This document shows positions 25,689 through 35,847 of a stretch of 64,000 bases of DNA, piece by piece. The stretch spans positions 1,798,001 to 1,862,000 of the forward strand of contig OZ246981.1 in assembly GCA_965232455.1 (NCBI GenBank), read 5' to 3'. The position numbers were made by a program, and so were the translations under genes. Under the pieces are notes generated by a model. It made no database searches, was not told the origin of the DNA, and worked only from the letters and a program-made list of their open reading frames with translations. The first letter of the stretch is position 1. The number at the start of each line of letters is the position of its first letter. Source of the DNA: JBFGFX01 sp965232455 (lineage in GTDB: Bacteria; Pseudomonadota; Gammaproteobacteria; Steroidobacterales; Woeseiaceae).

Positions 25689-28241
25689 TCAGTCTCCAGC
25701 GAGTTCGCTCGCGAACTCGCGCATCATCGCCCTCACCTCGCGCGCGGAATCCATCGCCAGCGACTGTCGCGCGAGCGATTCGCAGTCGCGCACATTCAGC
25801 TCGCGCAGTCGCGCCTTCTGGCGCGCGATGAGGCCCGGCACCATGGACAGCTCACGGATTCCCAAGCCAATCAGAATCGGTGCGGCCAACACGTCGCCCG
25901 CCGCGCCGCCGCAGACCGCCACCGGCTTGCCCTCCTCGCGGGCGGCAATGGCGGTTTCATGAATCAACCTGAGCACGGCCGGGTGTAGCGCGTCGAGTTG
26001 CGCCGCCAGCGACGATTCGCCACGGTCCATCGCAAGCGTGTATTGCGTAAGATCGTTGGTCCCGATCGAAAAGAAATCGACGAGCGCCGCGAGTTTGCCG
26101 GCAATCAGCGCGGCGGCCGGCGTTTCGATCATGACGCCAAGCTGAAGCTTGTTGTCGGTACCGCTTGTTTGACGAAGAACGTCGATTGCATCCCGAACGG
26201 CGCACACTTCATCTACCGATGTCACCATTGGAATCATGATTTTCAGCGCACCGTTCCGGTGTAGCCGCAGCAGGGCGTCGAGCTGCTCGTCGAACATGGC
26301 CTTGTTACGCAAGCTGAGCCGAATGCCGCGGACACCCAGCGCGGGATTTTCCTCGACCGCCTGATCAACGTAGGCGATCGGTTTGTCGCCCCCCGCGTCC
26401 AGTGTCCGCACGACCAGTGGACGATCATCGAACGCATCTGAAATCTGCTGGTAGACCCGCAGCTGTTCCCGGGAATCCGGCGGTTCGGCCCGGTCTATGA
26501 AAACGAACTCGGTACGCAGCAGCCCGCAGCCGTCCGCGCCCCGCCGCACGGCCTCTCGTGCATCGCTCACCGAAGCGATGTTTGCGTTGACCTCGATTTT
26601 CACGCCGTCCGCGGTGAGGCATTTCTGATTTGCCGCCGCCTGTGCGCGCCGTTTTCGTTGCTCGTCGTCACGCATACGCGCCCGAACTGCCGCGGTCTGT
26701 TTTTCGTCCGGTTCGATGTACAACTCGCCGTAGTCCGCGTCGACCGCCAACAGGCTGCCGTTTTCGACGCCCAACACGGCGTCCCCGGCGGCGACGAGCA
26801 TGGGAATATCCATCGAGGCTGCGAGTATCGCGACGTGTGACGTCGTGCCGCCCGCAGCCGTGCATATGGCGGCGACCCGTGTGCGGTCGAACTCCAGGAG
26901 CTGGGACGGCAACAAGGTATGGGCGATTATGACCGCGTCCCGCGGCAACTCCACGGAGTCTCCCGGCGCGTGTCCCGCCAACGCGCGCTGGACTCGTTGA
27001 TTCACGTCCAGCAAGTCGTCGACACGCTCACGCAGGCGTTTGTCGAGCGTTTTCAACGACTCCGCTACCTCAGCGACGGACTTCCGCCACGCGGCGGCAG
27101 CGGACGCGCCGTCACGAATCCGACGATACGCAGCGTCGGCGATGGTCGGGTCCTCGAGAAGGGCGATGTGAGCCAGCGCTATCTCGCTCCCGGCTTCACC
27201 TTGCGACGCGGACAGTTTCTCGAGGTATTCCCTTACCCGGGTTACCGCCTCTTCGAGAGCCCCCCGTTCCTCGTCCGGCGTTCGCGATGAATCGTCGGCG
27301 GACGCTTCCCACGCCCGAATCTGCAAACAGGCGCCAATCGCGAGCCCCGAGCCCGCGGACTGCGCGCGTAGGACTGCGCCGCCGGCAGGACGAGCGGCTG
27401 CCTTGACGCTGCCCCGTCGGCCGCCCCCCGCAGGCGGCGCTTTACCCTGCGGAGGCTCGTCCAGCGGCGCCAGGCCGGCGACGAATTCCGCCAGCGCCGG
27501 TTCTGCATCCACCCCGGTCGCGGACACCGTGAGCCTTGCACCGTGAGTGATCCCCATGGCCATCAGCGCGACCGCACTGCGCGCATCGGCCGTCTTGCCG
27601 GAACGCGTCTCACAGGTAATCCTTGCATCGTACCGTTTGATCGAATCGACGAGCATCGCGGCGGGACGGGCGTGAATGCCGTGCTCGAGGCCGACAAAAA
27701 CCGTTCTCGAGCACCGGTTGATGGAAGCCTGCGCCGTCGGCTCCGCCGGGCTCGACACCGCGGCCGCCACAGTGACCTCGAACAGCGCGTCGCCGGCTTT
27801 TATCGGGCCGAGACGATCGAGGGCGCCCATTTTGTAGGCGTCGTTTTGCAACAACAGCACCGGTGTGCGCAGACTCGCCACACCCCGCATCACCCGGTCC
27901 AGATCGAAACTCAGCAGCCGTTGCCCTCTGGTGACGCGGTCGCCTGCCGCCACGTGCGCCGTAAAACCGTCGCCCGCAAGCCGAACGGTGTCGATACCGA
28001 CATGAATCAGAAACTCGGCGCCGTTGTCCGCCCGCAGATTTATCGCGTGTTTACTCGGCGGAACGGCGACGACCTCTCCGTCAACCGGCGCCAACACGAC
28101 GTTGTCCGTCGGATCGATGGAAGCGCCGTCTCCAAGGATGCGATCACGGAACACGGCGTCGGGGCTGTCATCGAGTGAGGCGCACCACCCGCTCAGCGGT
28201 GCAACGACAAGCAACGTTTTCCCGGCGGTCAATTCGTTCAC
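25689..28241 (-). CDS. Fused PTS protein EIIA-HPr-EI
   Basis: An 850-residue cytoplasmic phosphotransferase carrying all general PTS steps in one chain. EIIA of the glucose type occupies residues 1-160, with active His80 in LIHVGIDTVRL. HPr occupies about 178-262, with His190 in GIHARPAA. Enzyme I occupies about 285-850, with His469 in GGTTSHVAIL and MIETPAA in the PEP-binding barrel. It passes phosphate from phosphoenolpyruvate to NagE. Its start overlaps the GH20 stop by 4 nt, so hydrolase and uptake system are one operon. This domain order is known from GlcNAc-specific systems of gammaproteobacteria. Confidence 0.95.
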   Translation of the reverse strand: MNELTAGKTLLVVAPLSGWCASLDDSPDAVFRDRILGDGASIDPTDNVVLAPVDGEVVAVPPSKHAINLRADNGAEFLIHVGIDTVRLAGDGFTAHVAAGDRVTRGQRLLSFDLDRVMRGVASLRTPVLLLQNDAYKMGALDRLGPIKAGDALFEVTVAAAVSSPAEPTAQASINRCSRTVFVGLEHGIHARPAAMLVDSIKRYDARITCETRSGKTADARSAVALMAMGITHGARLTVSATGVDAEPALAEFVAGLAPLDEPPQGKAPPAGGGRRGSVKAAARPAGGAVLRAQSAGSGLAIGACLQIRAWEASADDSSRTPDEERGALEEAVTRVREYLEKLSASQGEAGSEIALAHIALLEDPTIADAAYRRIRDGASAAAAWRKSVAEVAESLKTLDKRLRERVDDLLDVNQRVQRALAGHAPGDSVELPRDAVIIAHTLLPSQLLEFDRTRVAAICTAAGGTTSHVAILAASMDIPMLVAAGDAVLGVENGSLLAVDADYGELYIEPDEKQTAAVRARMRDDEQRKRRAQAAANQKCLTADGVKIEVNANIASVSDAREAVRRGADGCGLLRTEFVFIDRAEPPDSREQLRVYQQISDAFDDRPLVVRTLDAGGDKPIAYVDQAVEENPALGVRGIRLSLRNKAMFDEQLDALLRLHRNGALKIMIPMVTSVDEVCAVRDAIDVLRQTSGTDNKLQLGVMIETPAAALIAGKLAALVDFFSIGTNDLTQYTLAMDRGESSLAAQLDALHPAVLRLIHETAIAAREEGKPVAVCGGAAGDVLAAPILIGLGIRELSMVPGLIARQKARLRELNVRDCESLARQSLAMDSAREVRAMMREFASELAGD

Positions 28242-30379
28242 TCAACGCTACCGGGGCGGTCAGCGAGCAGCTGCACCCAGTCGATAACCCACATCGGTTC
28301 CACGTCGTGTCGCGTAAAGCTGAAACACAGATCTGCCGATTCCGGAGCGTCCTCCGGCGTCGCAAGCCGCGCATCCGGCAGCGTCGTTACCCCATGCCGC
28401 CCGATTGCCGGCGCCAGCGGCAGCATTGCCACTACCGGACCGTCACATGCGCCCAGGCGCACGCGCAGCTCACCTTCTCCGCTTTCGGGCGCCTCCACGA
28501 CGACGTCGTGGATGGCATCGCCGATCTCGAAATTGAACGGAAGCTGGCCGACCGACGCCCGCACCGTCCGCGCATTCCGAAGCTCCGCGTCGCGCAGTAT
28601 CCAGCAGGGGTTCATGATATCGACCAGGAACGATTCACGTTCCCCCGCCAACGGGGCGTCGTCCTCGAGGGCCAGCACGATGGCGTTGCCGCACAAATCC
28701 ATTTCACGGTCTTCCACGCGCCCGTCTACGATGTCGCGACGCGGTTCGGCGGCAACGTCCGCGGCGGCGATGCCCAGCGACCGCAGCCGCCGGGCATGCA
28801 CCTCGAGCCGGCGGGCAAATCCGTCCCAACCCCTGTTCCTTTCGGCGGACCAGGCCAGCTCGGCTATCGCGGCCGCCCGCGGATAGGTCATGTAGGCGAC
28901 GCGTTCCTCCGTGCGAACGTGTTCCGTCCACAGGTTGCCCTGCACCCCGAGCAGGAACGCCCGATTCTGCTCCAGCGTCTCCGGCAGCGGATCGAACTCG
29001 TAGACGTCGCGCACGGTAATGACGCCGCCGCGTCCGGGCGGTGCGTCGGCGGCATCCGTCTGGATGTGATCGAGGTAGAGCGTTGGCGACGGCGACAACA
29101 CGGTTTGACGGCCCTTGGCCGCCGCGGCAATCGCACCATCCACCCCGCGCCACGACATTACCGCGGTTTCCGCGGGCAAATCGCTTTCCAGAATCTCGTC
29201 CCAGCCAATCACTCTTCGGCCAAACCCGGCCAGATACTTCTGCAGGCGCTCGACGTAATAGTTCTGCAGCGCCTGAATATCGCTGATGCCGAGTTCCCGC
29301 ATACGTGTAGCAATTCGTTCCGAACCCTCCCACTGACGGGTAACGACTTCGTCGCCGCCCAGATGAACGAATTCGCCGGGGAACAGTTCCGTCACTTCCT
29401 GCAATACGCCCTCGAAGAATGCGAACGTGTCTTCTTCGAGGTTGAACACGTTCTCGTAAATGCCCCAACGCGCAGGGACCTCCGGAACTTCGTAGCCGTC
29501 GACGCCAAGTTCCGGGTAGGCTGCAATGGCGGCGCTGGCGTGGCCCGGGACGTCGATTTCCGGCACAATCGTGACGTGCCGCGACTCCGCGTGCGCGACG
29601 ATGTCGCGGACGGCTTCCTGCGTGTAAAAGCCACCGTACTTCCTCGGCAGGCCCGTCGCCGCGTCTATGTCGGCGGCAGGCGCGTCGCCCGCCGGGACCC
29701 GCCAACCGCCGATTTCCGTGAGACGCGGATAGCTGCGTATCTCCAGGCGCCACGCCTGATCGTCCGTCAGATGCCAATGAAAGACGTTGAATTTGTGCAG
29801 CGACATCCAGTCGATATAGCGTTTGATGAACGCCGGCGACTGCATATGGCGCGCCGAGTCGAGCATCAAGCCGCGCCAGGCGAATTCCGGTGAATCCAGG
29901 ATCATGAGTTCGGGCAATACGCCGGTCTCGCTCGCACCGCCGGTCAATAGTTGCCACAAAGTGCTTAGGCCGTAAAACAAACCGGCGTCGGCCGACGCAC
30001 GGATGCGCACGCCGTCGGCGTCCACGGTCAACGCATAGGACTCCGGCCCAGCCTCGACGCCCCGGCCCTCGAACTCGTCCCGCAACGTGTCGATACCGAC
30101 CCGTTCGAGCCGGACGGCCGCCTGTTGCGCTTCGGACCTGCGCAGCAACAGACCCGTCTCTTGTTCAATGAGCCCGATAAGCCAGGCCAGCCCGTCGGGC
30201 GTTGCCGACGCCGCAATGTCGATCGCCGCGCCCGATTGCAGCACGAAGCTGCCGGATCGAAGTTCGGCATGCAGCGGCACGGGAATCAGCGCGGGCAACG
30301 CGACGGACGCCGTATCGTCATGCCGTTCGGCGCACGCACTCAGGAGCAGAACTGTACATGCCACGATCAGCAGACGCAT
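28238..30379 (-). CDS. Beta-N-acetylhexosaminidase lipoprotein, GH20
   Basis: This enzyme releases GlcNAc from chitooligosaccharides or glycoconjugates. The leader MRLLIVACTVLLLSAC is a lipoprotein signal with Cys16, so the enzyme is membrane-anchored in the periplasm or outer membrane. A GH20b-like N-terminal domain is followed by the catalytic barrel with HLGGDE, where Asp-Glu is the catalytic pair of family 20, plus the substrate-binding WRGLMLDSARH. A C-terminal region of about 170 residues after the barrel is extra. It heads the GH20-PTS-nagE operon and is separated by only 39 nt from the divergent sulfotransferase gene. Confidence 0.94.
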   Translation of the reverse strand: MRLLIVACTVLLLSACAERHDDTASVALPALIPVPLHAELRSGSFVLQSGAAIDIAASATPDGLAWLIGLIEQETGLLLRRSEAQQAAVRLERVGIDTLRDEFEGRGVEAGPESYALTVDADGVRIRASADAGLFYGLSTLWQLLTGGASETGVLPELMILDSPEFAWRGLMLDSARHMQSPAFIKRYIDWMSLHKFNVFHWHLTDDQAWRLEIRSYPRLTEIGGWRVPAGDAPAADIDAATGLPRKYGGFYTQEAVRDIVAHAESRHVTIVPEIDVPGHASAAIAAYPELGVDGYEVPEVPARWGIYENVFNLEEDTFAFFEGVLQEVTELFPGEFVHLGGDEVVTRQWEGSERIATRMRELGISDIQALQNYYVERLQKYLAGFGRRVIGWDEILESDLPAETAVMSWRGVDGAIAAAAKGRQTVLSPSPTLYLDHIQTDAADAPPGRGGVITVRDVYEFDPLPETLEQNRAFLLGVQGNLWTEHVRTEERVAYMTYPRAAAIAELAWSAERNRGWDGFARRLEVHARRLRSLGIAAADVAAEPRRDIVDGRVEDREMDLCGNAIVLALEDDAPLAGERESFLVDIMNPCWILRDAELRNARTVRASVGQLPFNFEIGDAIHDVVVEAPESGEGELRVRLGACDGPVVAMLPLAPAIGRHGVTTLPDARLATPEDAPESADLCFSFTRHDVEPMWVIDWVQLLADRPGSVE

Positions 30380-30418
30380 AATCGGCTTCGGCTATCTGGA
30401 AAAAAATCAGGCAACAAC

Positions 30419-32068
30419 GTGGCAGCTCCGTCGATTAAGCAGTGCAACGAGGCCCTCGAGAGCGGCGATGCGGACGAGGCACTGCGATTGGCAATCGAGC
30501 TTCTGCATCGTAACAAAAACGACGTAGACGCTCTCATCGCCTGTTATCGGGCCTATGGGCAAAAAGGCGACAACGGCAACGCGATCAAAGTTCTCGAAGT
30601 CATACTCGGCATCGAGCCCGACAACGACTGGGCGAATGCAAACCTGGGGCAGCTCTATTTTGCCGCCGGCAGCGTCGACCGCGCCGAAGCGACGCTGCGC
30701 CGCGCCGTCGAAACGAGTCCGCAAAACGCCGCGGCACACGCCATGCTTGGCGTCGTTTTCTCGGAATTGAACCGGCTGGCGGCGGGCGAATGGCATTTTC
30801 GGCGGGCGTTGGAGATTGCCGGCCCGGACTGCGACGTGCTGTGCAATCTCGCGCTGAATCTCACCCAGCAGGAGAAGGGCGACGAGGCCGACGATCTTTA
30901 CGCCCAGGCTCTTCGGCTCGACCCTCGCGATCTCAGGACGCTCGCCTACTGGGCCAAGCTGAAGGAGGTGCGGGGCGAGTTCGACGACGCCGCGGAGTTG
31001 CTCGACAAAGCGGAGAACGTTCAGCCCGGCAGCGTCGATCTCCTGCTGGCGACGCTGCAATCGAGAACCGGCAACAACAAACAGGCGCTGCGCACGATTG
31101 ACGCCGCCAGGAAACTGAACGGCGACGCCACGCTCGAGCGGGGCCGCCTCAAGGACGCGCTTGCCGACTACGACGGCGCCTGGCGCGACTTCGTCGAGGC
31201 AAAGCGGCTGCTTGCCGAGGAAAGCGGCGGTCTGCGCTACGACATGCAGGCCGTCGAAGGTTTTTTTGCCAAGCTCAGCGAAATCTTCGACAAGCGGCTG
31301 ATGCGCGAGTTGCCGCGCTCCGCGCTCAGAACCGACGCCCCGCAACCGGTATTCATTGTAGGCGCACCGCGATCCGGCACGACCCTCGTCGAACGCATAC
31401 TCTCGGCACATTCGGCCATCGAGGCGGGCGGCGAGTTGCCGTTCGTCGCCGACCTGCGGGTATTCTCCGAGAAGCTGCTGCCCGGCGCCGGCTTCCCTGA
31501 AAACATGCTGACAATGCGCGCGGCCGATCAACGGCACGTTGCTACGCTTTTTCGAGACTACTATCTCGCGCGCCGGGATGAACGCCTGCAACCGTCGAGC
31601 GACGTTGCCTTCGTCACCGACAAAATGCCGTTCAACGAAGTTTATCTCCCGCTGATCCGCATAGCGTTTCCGGAATGCCCCATCATTCACCTGTCGCGCC
31701 ACCGGCTCGATACCGCCGTGTCGATGTTGTCCAACAAACTCAATCATGGCTTTCACTGTGCGTACAGAATCGAGGACATCATTCACCATCTCGACGCTGT
31801 CTCGGCGTTACACGAACACTACCGGCAGCAGTTCGATACGCGGGAATTCCAGCTGAATTACGAAACGCTGGTGGAAAACCCGGAAGCACAGCTACGCGCC
31901 CTGATCGAGCACATGGGCCTGCGCTTCGAGAAGCGCTGCCTGGACATGCAGAACGACCGCCGCTTCGTGGCGACGCCCAGCTACCGGCAGGTTGACCGGC
32001 AAATCAACCGTCGCGCAGTCGGCCGTCACCGGAACTATCTGCGGTACCTCGAACCCTACGCCACCTGA
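30419..32068 (+). CDS. TPR-repeat sulfotransferase family protein
   Basis: A 549-residue protein. The first half has about seven TPR repeats (for example DWANANLGQLYFAAGSVDRA). The second half is a sulfotransferase domain with the PAPS-binding loop VFIVGAPRSGTTLVERIL near residue 320 and the 3'-phosphate region HLSRHRLDTAVS. It would transfer sulfate from PAPS to an unknown acceptor. I start at the GTG at 30419. The longer frame to 30125 is antisense to the GH20 leader. Homologues of this TPR fusion are common near glycan genes, but the substrate is not known. Confidence 0.85.
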   Translation: MAAPSIKQCNEALESGDADEALRLAIELLHRNKNDVDALIACYRAYGQKGDNGNAIKVLEVILGIEPDNDWANANLGQLYFAAGSVDRAEATLRRAVETSPQNAAAHAMLGVVFSELNRLAAGEWHFRRALEIAGPDCDVLCNLALNLTQQEKGDEADDLYAQALRLDPRDLRTLAYWAKLKEVRGEFDDAAELLDKAENVQPGSVDLLLATLQSRTGNNKQALRTIDAARKLNGDATLERGRLKDALADYDGAWRDFVEAKRLLAEESGGLRYDMQAVEGFFAKLSEIFDKRLMRELPRSALRTDAPQPVFIVGAPRSGTTLVERILSAHSAIEAGGELPFVADLRVFSEKLLPGAGFPENMLTMRAADQRHVATLFRDYYLARRDERLQPSSDVAFVTDKMPFNEVYLPLIRIAFPECPIIHLSRHRLDTAVSMLSNKLNHGFHCAYRIEDIIHHLDAVSALHEHYRQQFDTREFQLNYETLVENPEAQLRALIEHMGLRFEKRCLDMQNDRRFVATPSYRQVDRQINRRAVGRHRNYLRYLEPYAT

Positions 32069-32088
32069 GCATAACCGGACCGGCAGCG

Positions 32089-32121
32089 TGCCGCCCCCAC
32101 GGACCGTGGCTGCGTGCGGCA
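32089..32121. terminator. Nested hairpin between convergent genes
   Basis: An outer stem TGCCGC (32089-32094) with GCGGCA (32116-32121) encloses an inner stem CCACG (32097-32101) with CGTGG (32105-32109). It lies 20 nt after the sulfotransferase stop and 19 nt from the TonB receptor stop, so it can end transcription from both sides. A T-run is lacking. Confidence 0.5.
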
Positions 32122-32139
32122 ACGGATGCACGTCACCCG

Positions 32140-34812
32140 TCAATAATTCATACGAACGCCAAACCAATACGTCCGGCCGTTGTCATAAACCGCCCGCGGC
32201 CGGACGTCGTTTCCGGCAAACTGCCTGATCTCATGATTCGTCAGGTTTACCGCATCGAAAATAACGGCCCAGTTGTCGGTGAAGTTGTACTGCACCGAGG
32301 CATCCAGCGATTTGAGCGCATCCTGGTCGAGCTGCGTGCTTCGGTCGAAGGTTACGAAGAACTCCGAACGATAGGTGTAGGCGAGCCGCGCACTCAAGGC
32401 ATCGTTCTCAAAGAAACCGGTGAGATTGAACTGGTGCTCCGAATGCCCCGGCAAAGCATCGCCGTTGTCCGCCTCGGCGTCGACGTAGGTGTAGTTCCCC
32501 TGCACGCCGAATCCGTTTGCGAATGACCAAACGCCCGCCAGCTCGACGCCGAATGAGCTGCCGCCGCCGCCGTTGGACCGTTCGTTGATCGTAAACGGGC
32601 AATCCCAGAGATTCGGGGTCGCGCCGGACGGCGTACAGGACGCGTTCGGCGCCGTCGCCGAGGTGATCTGCAAAACCTGCTCGACGGGGTTGTCCGTAAT
32701 GAACGACTCGATGTCCTTGTAGAACAGGCCGAACGACGCGGCGGCCTGATCGCCGCCGTACCACTCGACGGCAACCTCCGCCTGATTGGCACGGAACGGG
32801 TCCAGATCCGGATTACCGCTGATGCCGGTCAACGCGCCAGGGTTCAGGCTTGCCCTTGGAGTGATGTCCGTAAAGTCGGGACGGGTCATGACCCTGGCGG
32901 CTGCAAACCGGTAAAGCACATCGTCACTGTATTCGTAAACGAGGTTGACGCTGGGCAGGACATCCGTGTAGCTGCGGTTCGCGGTTACCGGGTCGAAGGC
33001 GCCAAAAGCGTTCGCTACCTGGCCCTGCGGGCTTGAAACGTTGCCGCGCGACGTCTGATCCGTTTCCACGATCCGCACACCGAAGTTGCCGCGCCATTTA
33101 TCGGTAGAGACGTTAGCCATGACGTACCCGCCCAGCGTGTCTTCGTCGACCGAAAAACTCTGCTGCGGATACAGGATGCGCGACGTGTTGGCGAGATTCG
33201 CGAACAGGAGGTCGCGCGTGCCGGAGCGATCGATCTGCCAGTACGAATCGAGCGTGCCCGGCGCGCTTATGCTGTCCAGGAAGTCCGACGGCGTCGGCGG
33301 CCCCGCAAAGGTGCTCGCGGGCGTCGTATTGATCGGCACGTGGAATCCGCCGTAGGTCGTTGCGTTGAAAACCAGCTCTCTTTCGTGCTGCGTTGCCTTG
33401 ATGCCGAAGTCCAGGGAGCTCAGCCAACCCTGACCCAGGAAATCATAGCTCGCGTCGACGTAAACGTAGTCTTCGGAGTCGTCGTTCGTGATCTCGTGCA
33501 AGGAACTGAATATGAAGATGAGATCATCGGGGTCGGTGGGATCGACGTTGTTGAACGTTACCTGAGGCGCAGACCCACGCAGGTCGTAGTCGAACGACGC
33601 CGGCGCGCCGAATTCGACGAACGGCTGGTTGTCCGTGTTACCGGACGCCTCCGTCGTGCCCAGGCGGACGCTGCCCGACCAGTTGCTGTTGAAGATGACG
33701 TCCGTTTTCAGATCGACGTTGCTCGAATCGGCCGTCGCGTCGCGCTGGATCGCGTCGTACACGGCCCCAAAATCTTCGGTGCCGCCGTTCAGTGAGGATA
33801 TCGTGCCGGCGACGGCGGTGCCGTCCTCGATAACCGCATTCGTCAGCGTGCCGCCGTTGCCGATGGCGCGGACGCCCCAGGCAAGATAGTTCTGCACAAT
33901 GTTATCGGCGGAGAATTCCGAATAGAGTCCGGTCAGGTTGAACTCGACTTTGTCATTCGGCCGGAACTGGATGCCGATGTTTCCACCGGTGCGATCACGT
34001 TCCTGCTCGAACAGCGCCGAGCCGATGTGTGATGGAATCAGCACGTCCTGAGTGCCCGGACCGGGATCGGCATCCGTCGTGAGGTAGCCGAGAACCTCGA
34101 CGCCGTCCCGGCGGATCGAGCGTTCCTGACGAACCGCCGCTCCCATGATGCCGAAGGTTTCGTCATCGTTCTTCCAGCTGAACAGACCGGAAAACTGCGG
34201 GTCGGTCTCTTCGGCCAGGTCGGTATAAACGCCCTGCGCGTTCACGTAGATCTTGAACGGATCCAGATCCAGCGGGTTCCGGGTGTGAATGTTCACGACG
34301 CCGCCGATGCCCCCCTCCTCGACGTTCGCCTGCGAACTCTTCAGGACCTCGACCCGCCCGATGATGTCCGACGGGAGCATCAGATAATTGAAGCTCCTCG
34401 TCGTATTCAGCTGGTCCAGTATGAACCAGTCCGCGGTTGCCAATGCGTGTCCGTTGTAAAGCGTGCGCGTAAGGTTTGGCGCAGTACCGCGGATACTCAC
34501 GCGTTCGCCTTCTCCAAACTCGCGGTTGATGACGACGCCGGGCACCCGCTGTATGGCCTCGGCCAGGTTCTTGTCCGGAAACTTGCCGACGTCCTGGGCC
34601 GAGATCACGTCGATGACCGAATCCGCCATGCGTTTTGCCGTCAGCGAGTCCGCGATGCTGCGGCGAATGCCGGTCACCACGATCTCTTCGATGGGCTCGC
34701 CAGCGATGCCGCCGGCTTGAGGACGTGGTTGTTGCGCCTGCACCGGGTTGTTGCCGGCGTAGATCGCGATCGCAACGGCCGTACCCAGTGCGGTAGATCG
34801 TTTGAGATTCAT
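32140..34812 (-). CDS. TonB-dependent receptor, likely for chitooligosaccharides
   Basis: An outer-membrane receptor of 890 residues. It has a signal peptide (to about PVQAQQ), a TonB box EEIVVTG, a plug domain with ISAQDVGKFPDKNLAEAIQRVPGV (the style of the large sugar-type receptors first catalogued in Caulobacter), and a barrel ending in the C-terminal aromatic pattern (GVRMNY). The ATG at 34812 follows GGGGGA. It is divergent from nagQ, and an ATTGGTATTA site lies 80 nt upstream, so it is probably in the GlcNAc regulon and imports chitin or glycan oligomers. Confidence 0.9.
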   Translation of the reverse strand: MNLKRSTALGTAVAIAIYAGNNPVQAQQPRPQAGGIAGEPIEEIVVTGIRRSIADSLTAKRMADSVIDVISAQDVGKFPDKNLAEAIQRVPGVVINREFGEGERVSIRGTAPNLTRTLYNGHALATADWFILDQLNTTRSFNYLMLPSDIIGRVEVLKSSQANVEEGGIGGVVNIHTRNPLDLDPFKIYVNAQGVYTDLAEETDPQFSGLFSWKNDDETFGIMGAAVRQERSIRRDGVEVLGYLTTDADPGPGTQDVLIPSHIGSALFEQERDRTGGNIGIQFRPNDKVEFNLTGLYSEFSADNIVQNYLAWGVRAIGNGGTLTNAVIEDGTAVAGTISSLNGGTEDFGAVYDAIQRDATADSSNVDLKTDVIFNSNWSGSVRLGTTEASGNTDNQPFVEFGAPASFDYDLRGSAPQVTFNNVDPTDPDDLIFIFSSLHEITNDDSEDYVYVDASYDFLGQGWLSSLDFGIKATQHERELVFNATTYGGFHVPINTTPASTFAGPPTPSDFLDSISAPGTLDSYWQIDRSGTRDLLFANLANTSRILYPQQSFSVDEDTLGGYVMANVSTDKWRGNFGVRIVETDQTSRGNVSSPQGQVANAFGAFDPVTANRSYTDVLPSVNLVYEYSDDVLYRFAAARVMTRPDFTDITPRASLNPGALTGISGNPDLDPFRANQAEVAVEWYGGDQAAASFGLFYKDIESFITDNPVEQVLQITSATAPNASCTPSGATPNLWDCPFTINERSNGGGGSSFGVELAGVWSFANGFGVQGNYTYVDAEADNGDALPGHSEHQFNLTGFFENDALSARLAYTYRSEFFVTFDRSTQLDQDALKSLDASVQYNFTDNWAVIFDAVNLTNHEIRQFAGNDVRPRAVYDNGRTYWFGVRMNY

Positions 34813-34891
34813 GGAGGTTCCCCCTGGCTGTCGTGTTGACCTGTGTGAGCCCGCCAAATCACCCAATGGTTCGGACCACTTCATCAAAATA

Positions 34892-34901
34892 TAATACCAA
34901 T
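34892..34901. promoter_or_regulatory. Candidate NagQ operator upstream of the TonB receptor
   Basis: The plus strand reads TAATACCAAT, which is ATTGGTATTA on the minus strand, in an AT-rich stretch with TATTAT and TATATT -10 candidates. GntR/HutC-type GlcNAc regulators (NagR/YvoA, NagQ) are reported to bind ATTGGTAT-type sites. Position and motif fit repression of the receptor by the product of the divergent gene. Confidence 0.5.
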
Positions 34902-35011
34902 AAAGCCCAATTACCAGTCCCTTCGAAAGTCCGCCGTCCTTTCTCCATAAAGATGTTGAAAATAAACCATTTTCTTAGTTTCTCGAAAATAAATGGGGTC
35001 CAGGTATGGAA

Positions 35012-35033
35012 ATATTGGTTATATATTGGTTAT
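35012..35033 (+). promoter_or_regulatory. Tandem ATATTGGTTAT repeat at the nagQ promoter
   Basis: ATATTGGTTAT occurs twice in direct succession (35012-35022 and 35023-35033), overlapping a TATAGT -10 candidate at 35031-35036. Each unit carries the ATTGGT half of the operator proposed for NagQ-type regulators. The regulator gene starts at 35070, so autoregulation of the whole nag operon is likely. Confidence 0.55.
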
Positions 35034-35069
35034 AGTACGAGCGCATTGAGACTGTACCGAGGCAAGCAA

Positions 35070-35810
35070 GTGGAGCATTTGGCAGACCGTTTTCGATCCA
35101 TAGACCCCGATCGACAGGAGCCGTTGTACCGCCAGATCCAGGCGGTCCTGCGTGACGCTGTCGCCGACCGTGCGCTACGCCCGGACGATGCGCTGCCGCC
35201 GGAGCGGGAGCTTGCCGCCGAGTTCGGCGTATCGCGCATCACCATTCGAAAGGCCATAGAAGGGCTCGTCAGCGAAGGCGTGCTCGACACGCGCCACGGT
35301 TCCGGCACGTTCGTACGGTCGAAGGTGGAAAAGAACTTCGCGCAACTCAATTCGTTCTCCGAAGAAATGCAGGCCCGTGGAATGTCGGCCAGCAGCCGAT
35401 GGATCAGCCGGTCCGCCGGCCGGGTCAGCCCCGAGGAAGCGCTTACGCTGCGTGCAAGTCCCGGCACGCAGGTGTACCGTTTCAGCCGTATCCGCCTGGC
35501 CGACGATTCCCCGATGTCGATCGAGCATGCCACCATACTGGCAAGCTGCCTGCCCTCGCTCGATGCGGTCGAGAATTCGCTTTATGCGGCACTGCATAAG
35601 ACCGGCAACCGGCCGGCGCGCGCCCTGCAGAGGCTGAGCGCACTGCTACTGAATGACGAGCAGGCCGAACTTCTTGGCGCGTCGGCCGGAGACGCGGGAC
35701 TGCTCGTGGAACGCGTGGGTTTCAACGACCGCGGCACGGCAATCGAGTTCTCCCAGTCCTACTACCGCGGCGACACCTACGATTTTGTCGCGGAACTCAG
35801 CACCGACTGA
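35070..35810 (+). CDS. nagQ: GntR/HutC family regulator of GlcNAc use (NagQ-like)
   Basis: A 246-residue regulator with a GntR winged HTH (residues 15-80: PLYRQIQAVLRDAV, then ELAAEFGVSRITIRKAIEGL) and a UTRA ligand domain (about 95-240). It is the first gene of an operon with nagB-II and nagA, so the likely ligand is GlcNAc-6-P or GlcN-6-P. The start GTG at 35070 is preceded by GAGG at 7 nt. The longer frame to 34833 covers the promoter and is rejected. Confidence 0.9.
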   Translation: MEHLADRFRSIDPDRQEPLYRQIQAVLRDAVADRALRPDDALPPERELAAEFGVSRITIRKAIEGLVSEGVLDTRHGSGTFVRSKVEKNFAQLNSFSEEMQARGMSASSRWISRSAGRVSPEEALTLRASPGTQVYRFSRIRLADDSPMSIEHATILASCLPSLDAVENSLYAALHKTGNRPARALQRLSALLLNDEQAELLGASAGDAGLLVERVGFNDRGTAIEFSQSYYRGDTYDFVAELSTD

Positions 35811-35847
35811 GCCGGAACGGCGGCGCAAGGTTGTAGTCGAGTTGTCC

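Noticed and set aside
28175..29893. 572-residue plus-strand frame
   Set aside because: Opposite the GH20 gene with its HLGGDE motif; no signal or family.
30380..30418. NagQ site between GH20 and the sulfotransferase gene
   Set aside because: No ATTGGTAT-like sequence is present in these 39 nt.
30407..31789. 460-residue minus-strand frame
   Set aside because: Opposite the TPR-sulfotransferase gene; composition is that of a shadow frame.
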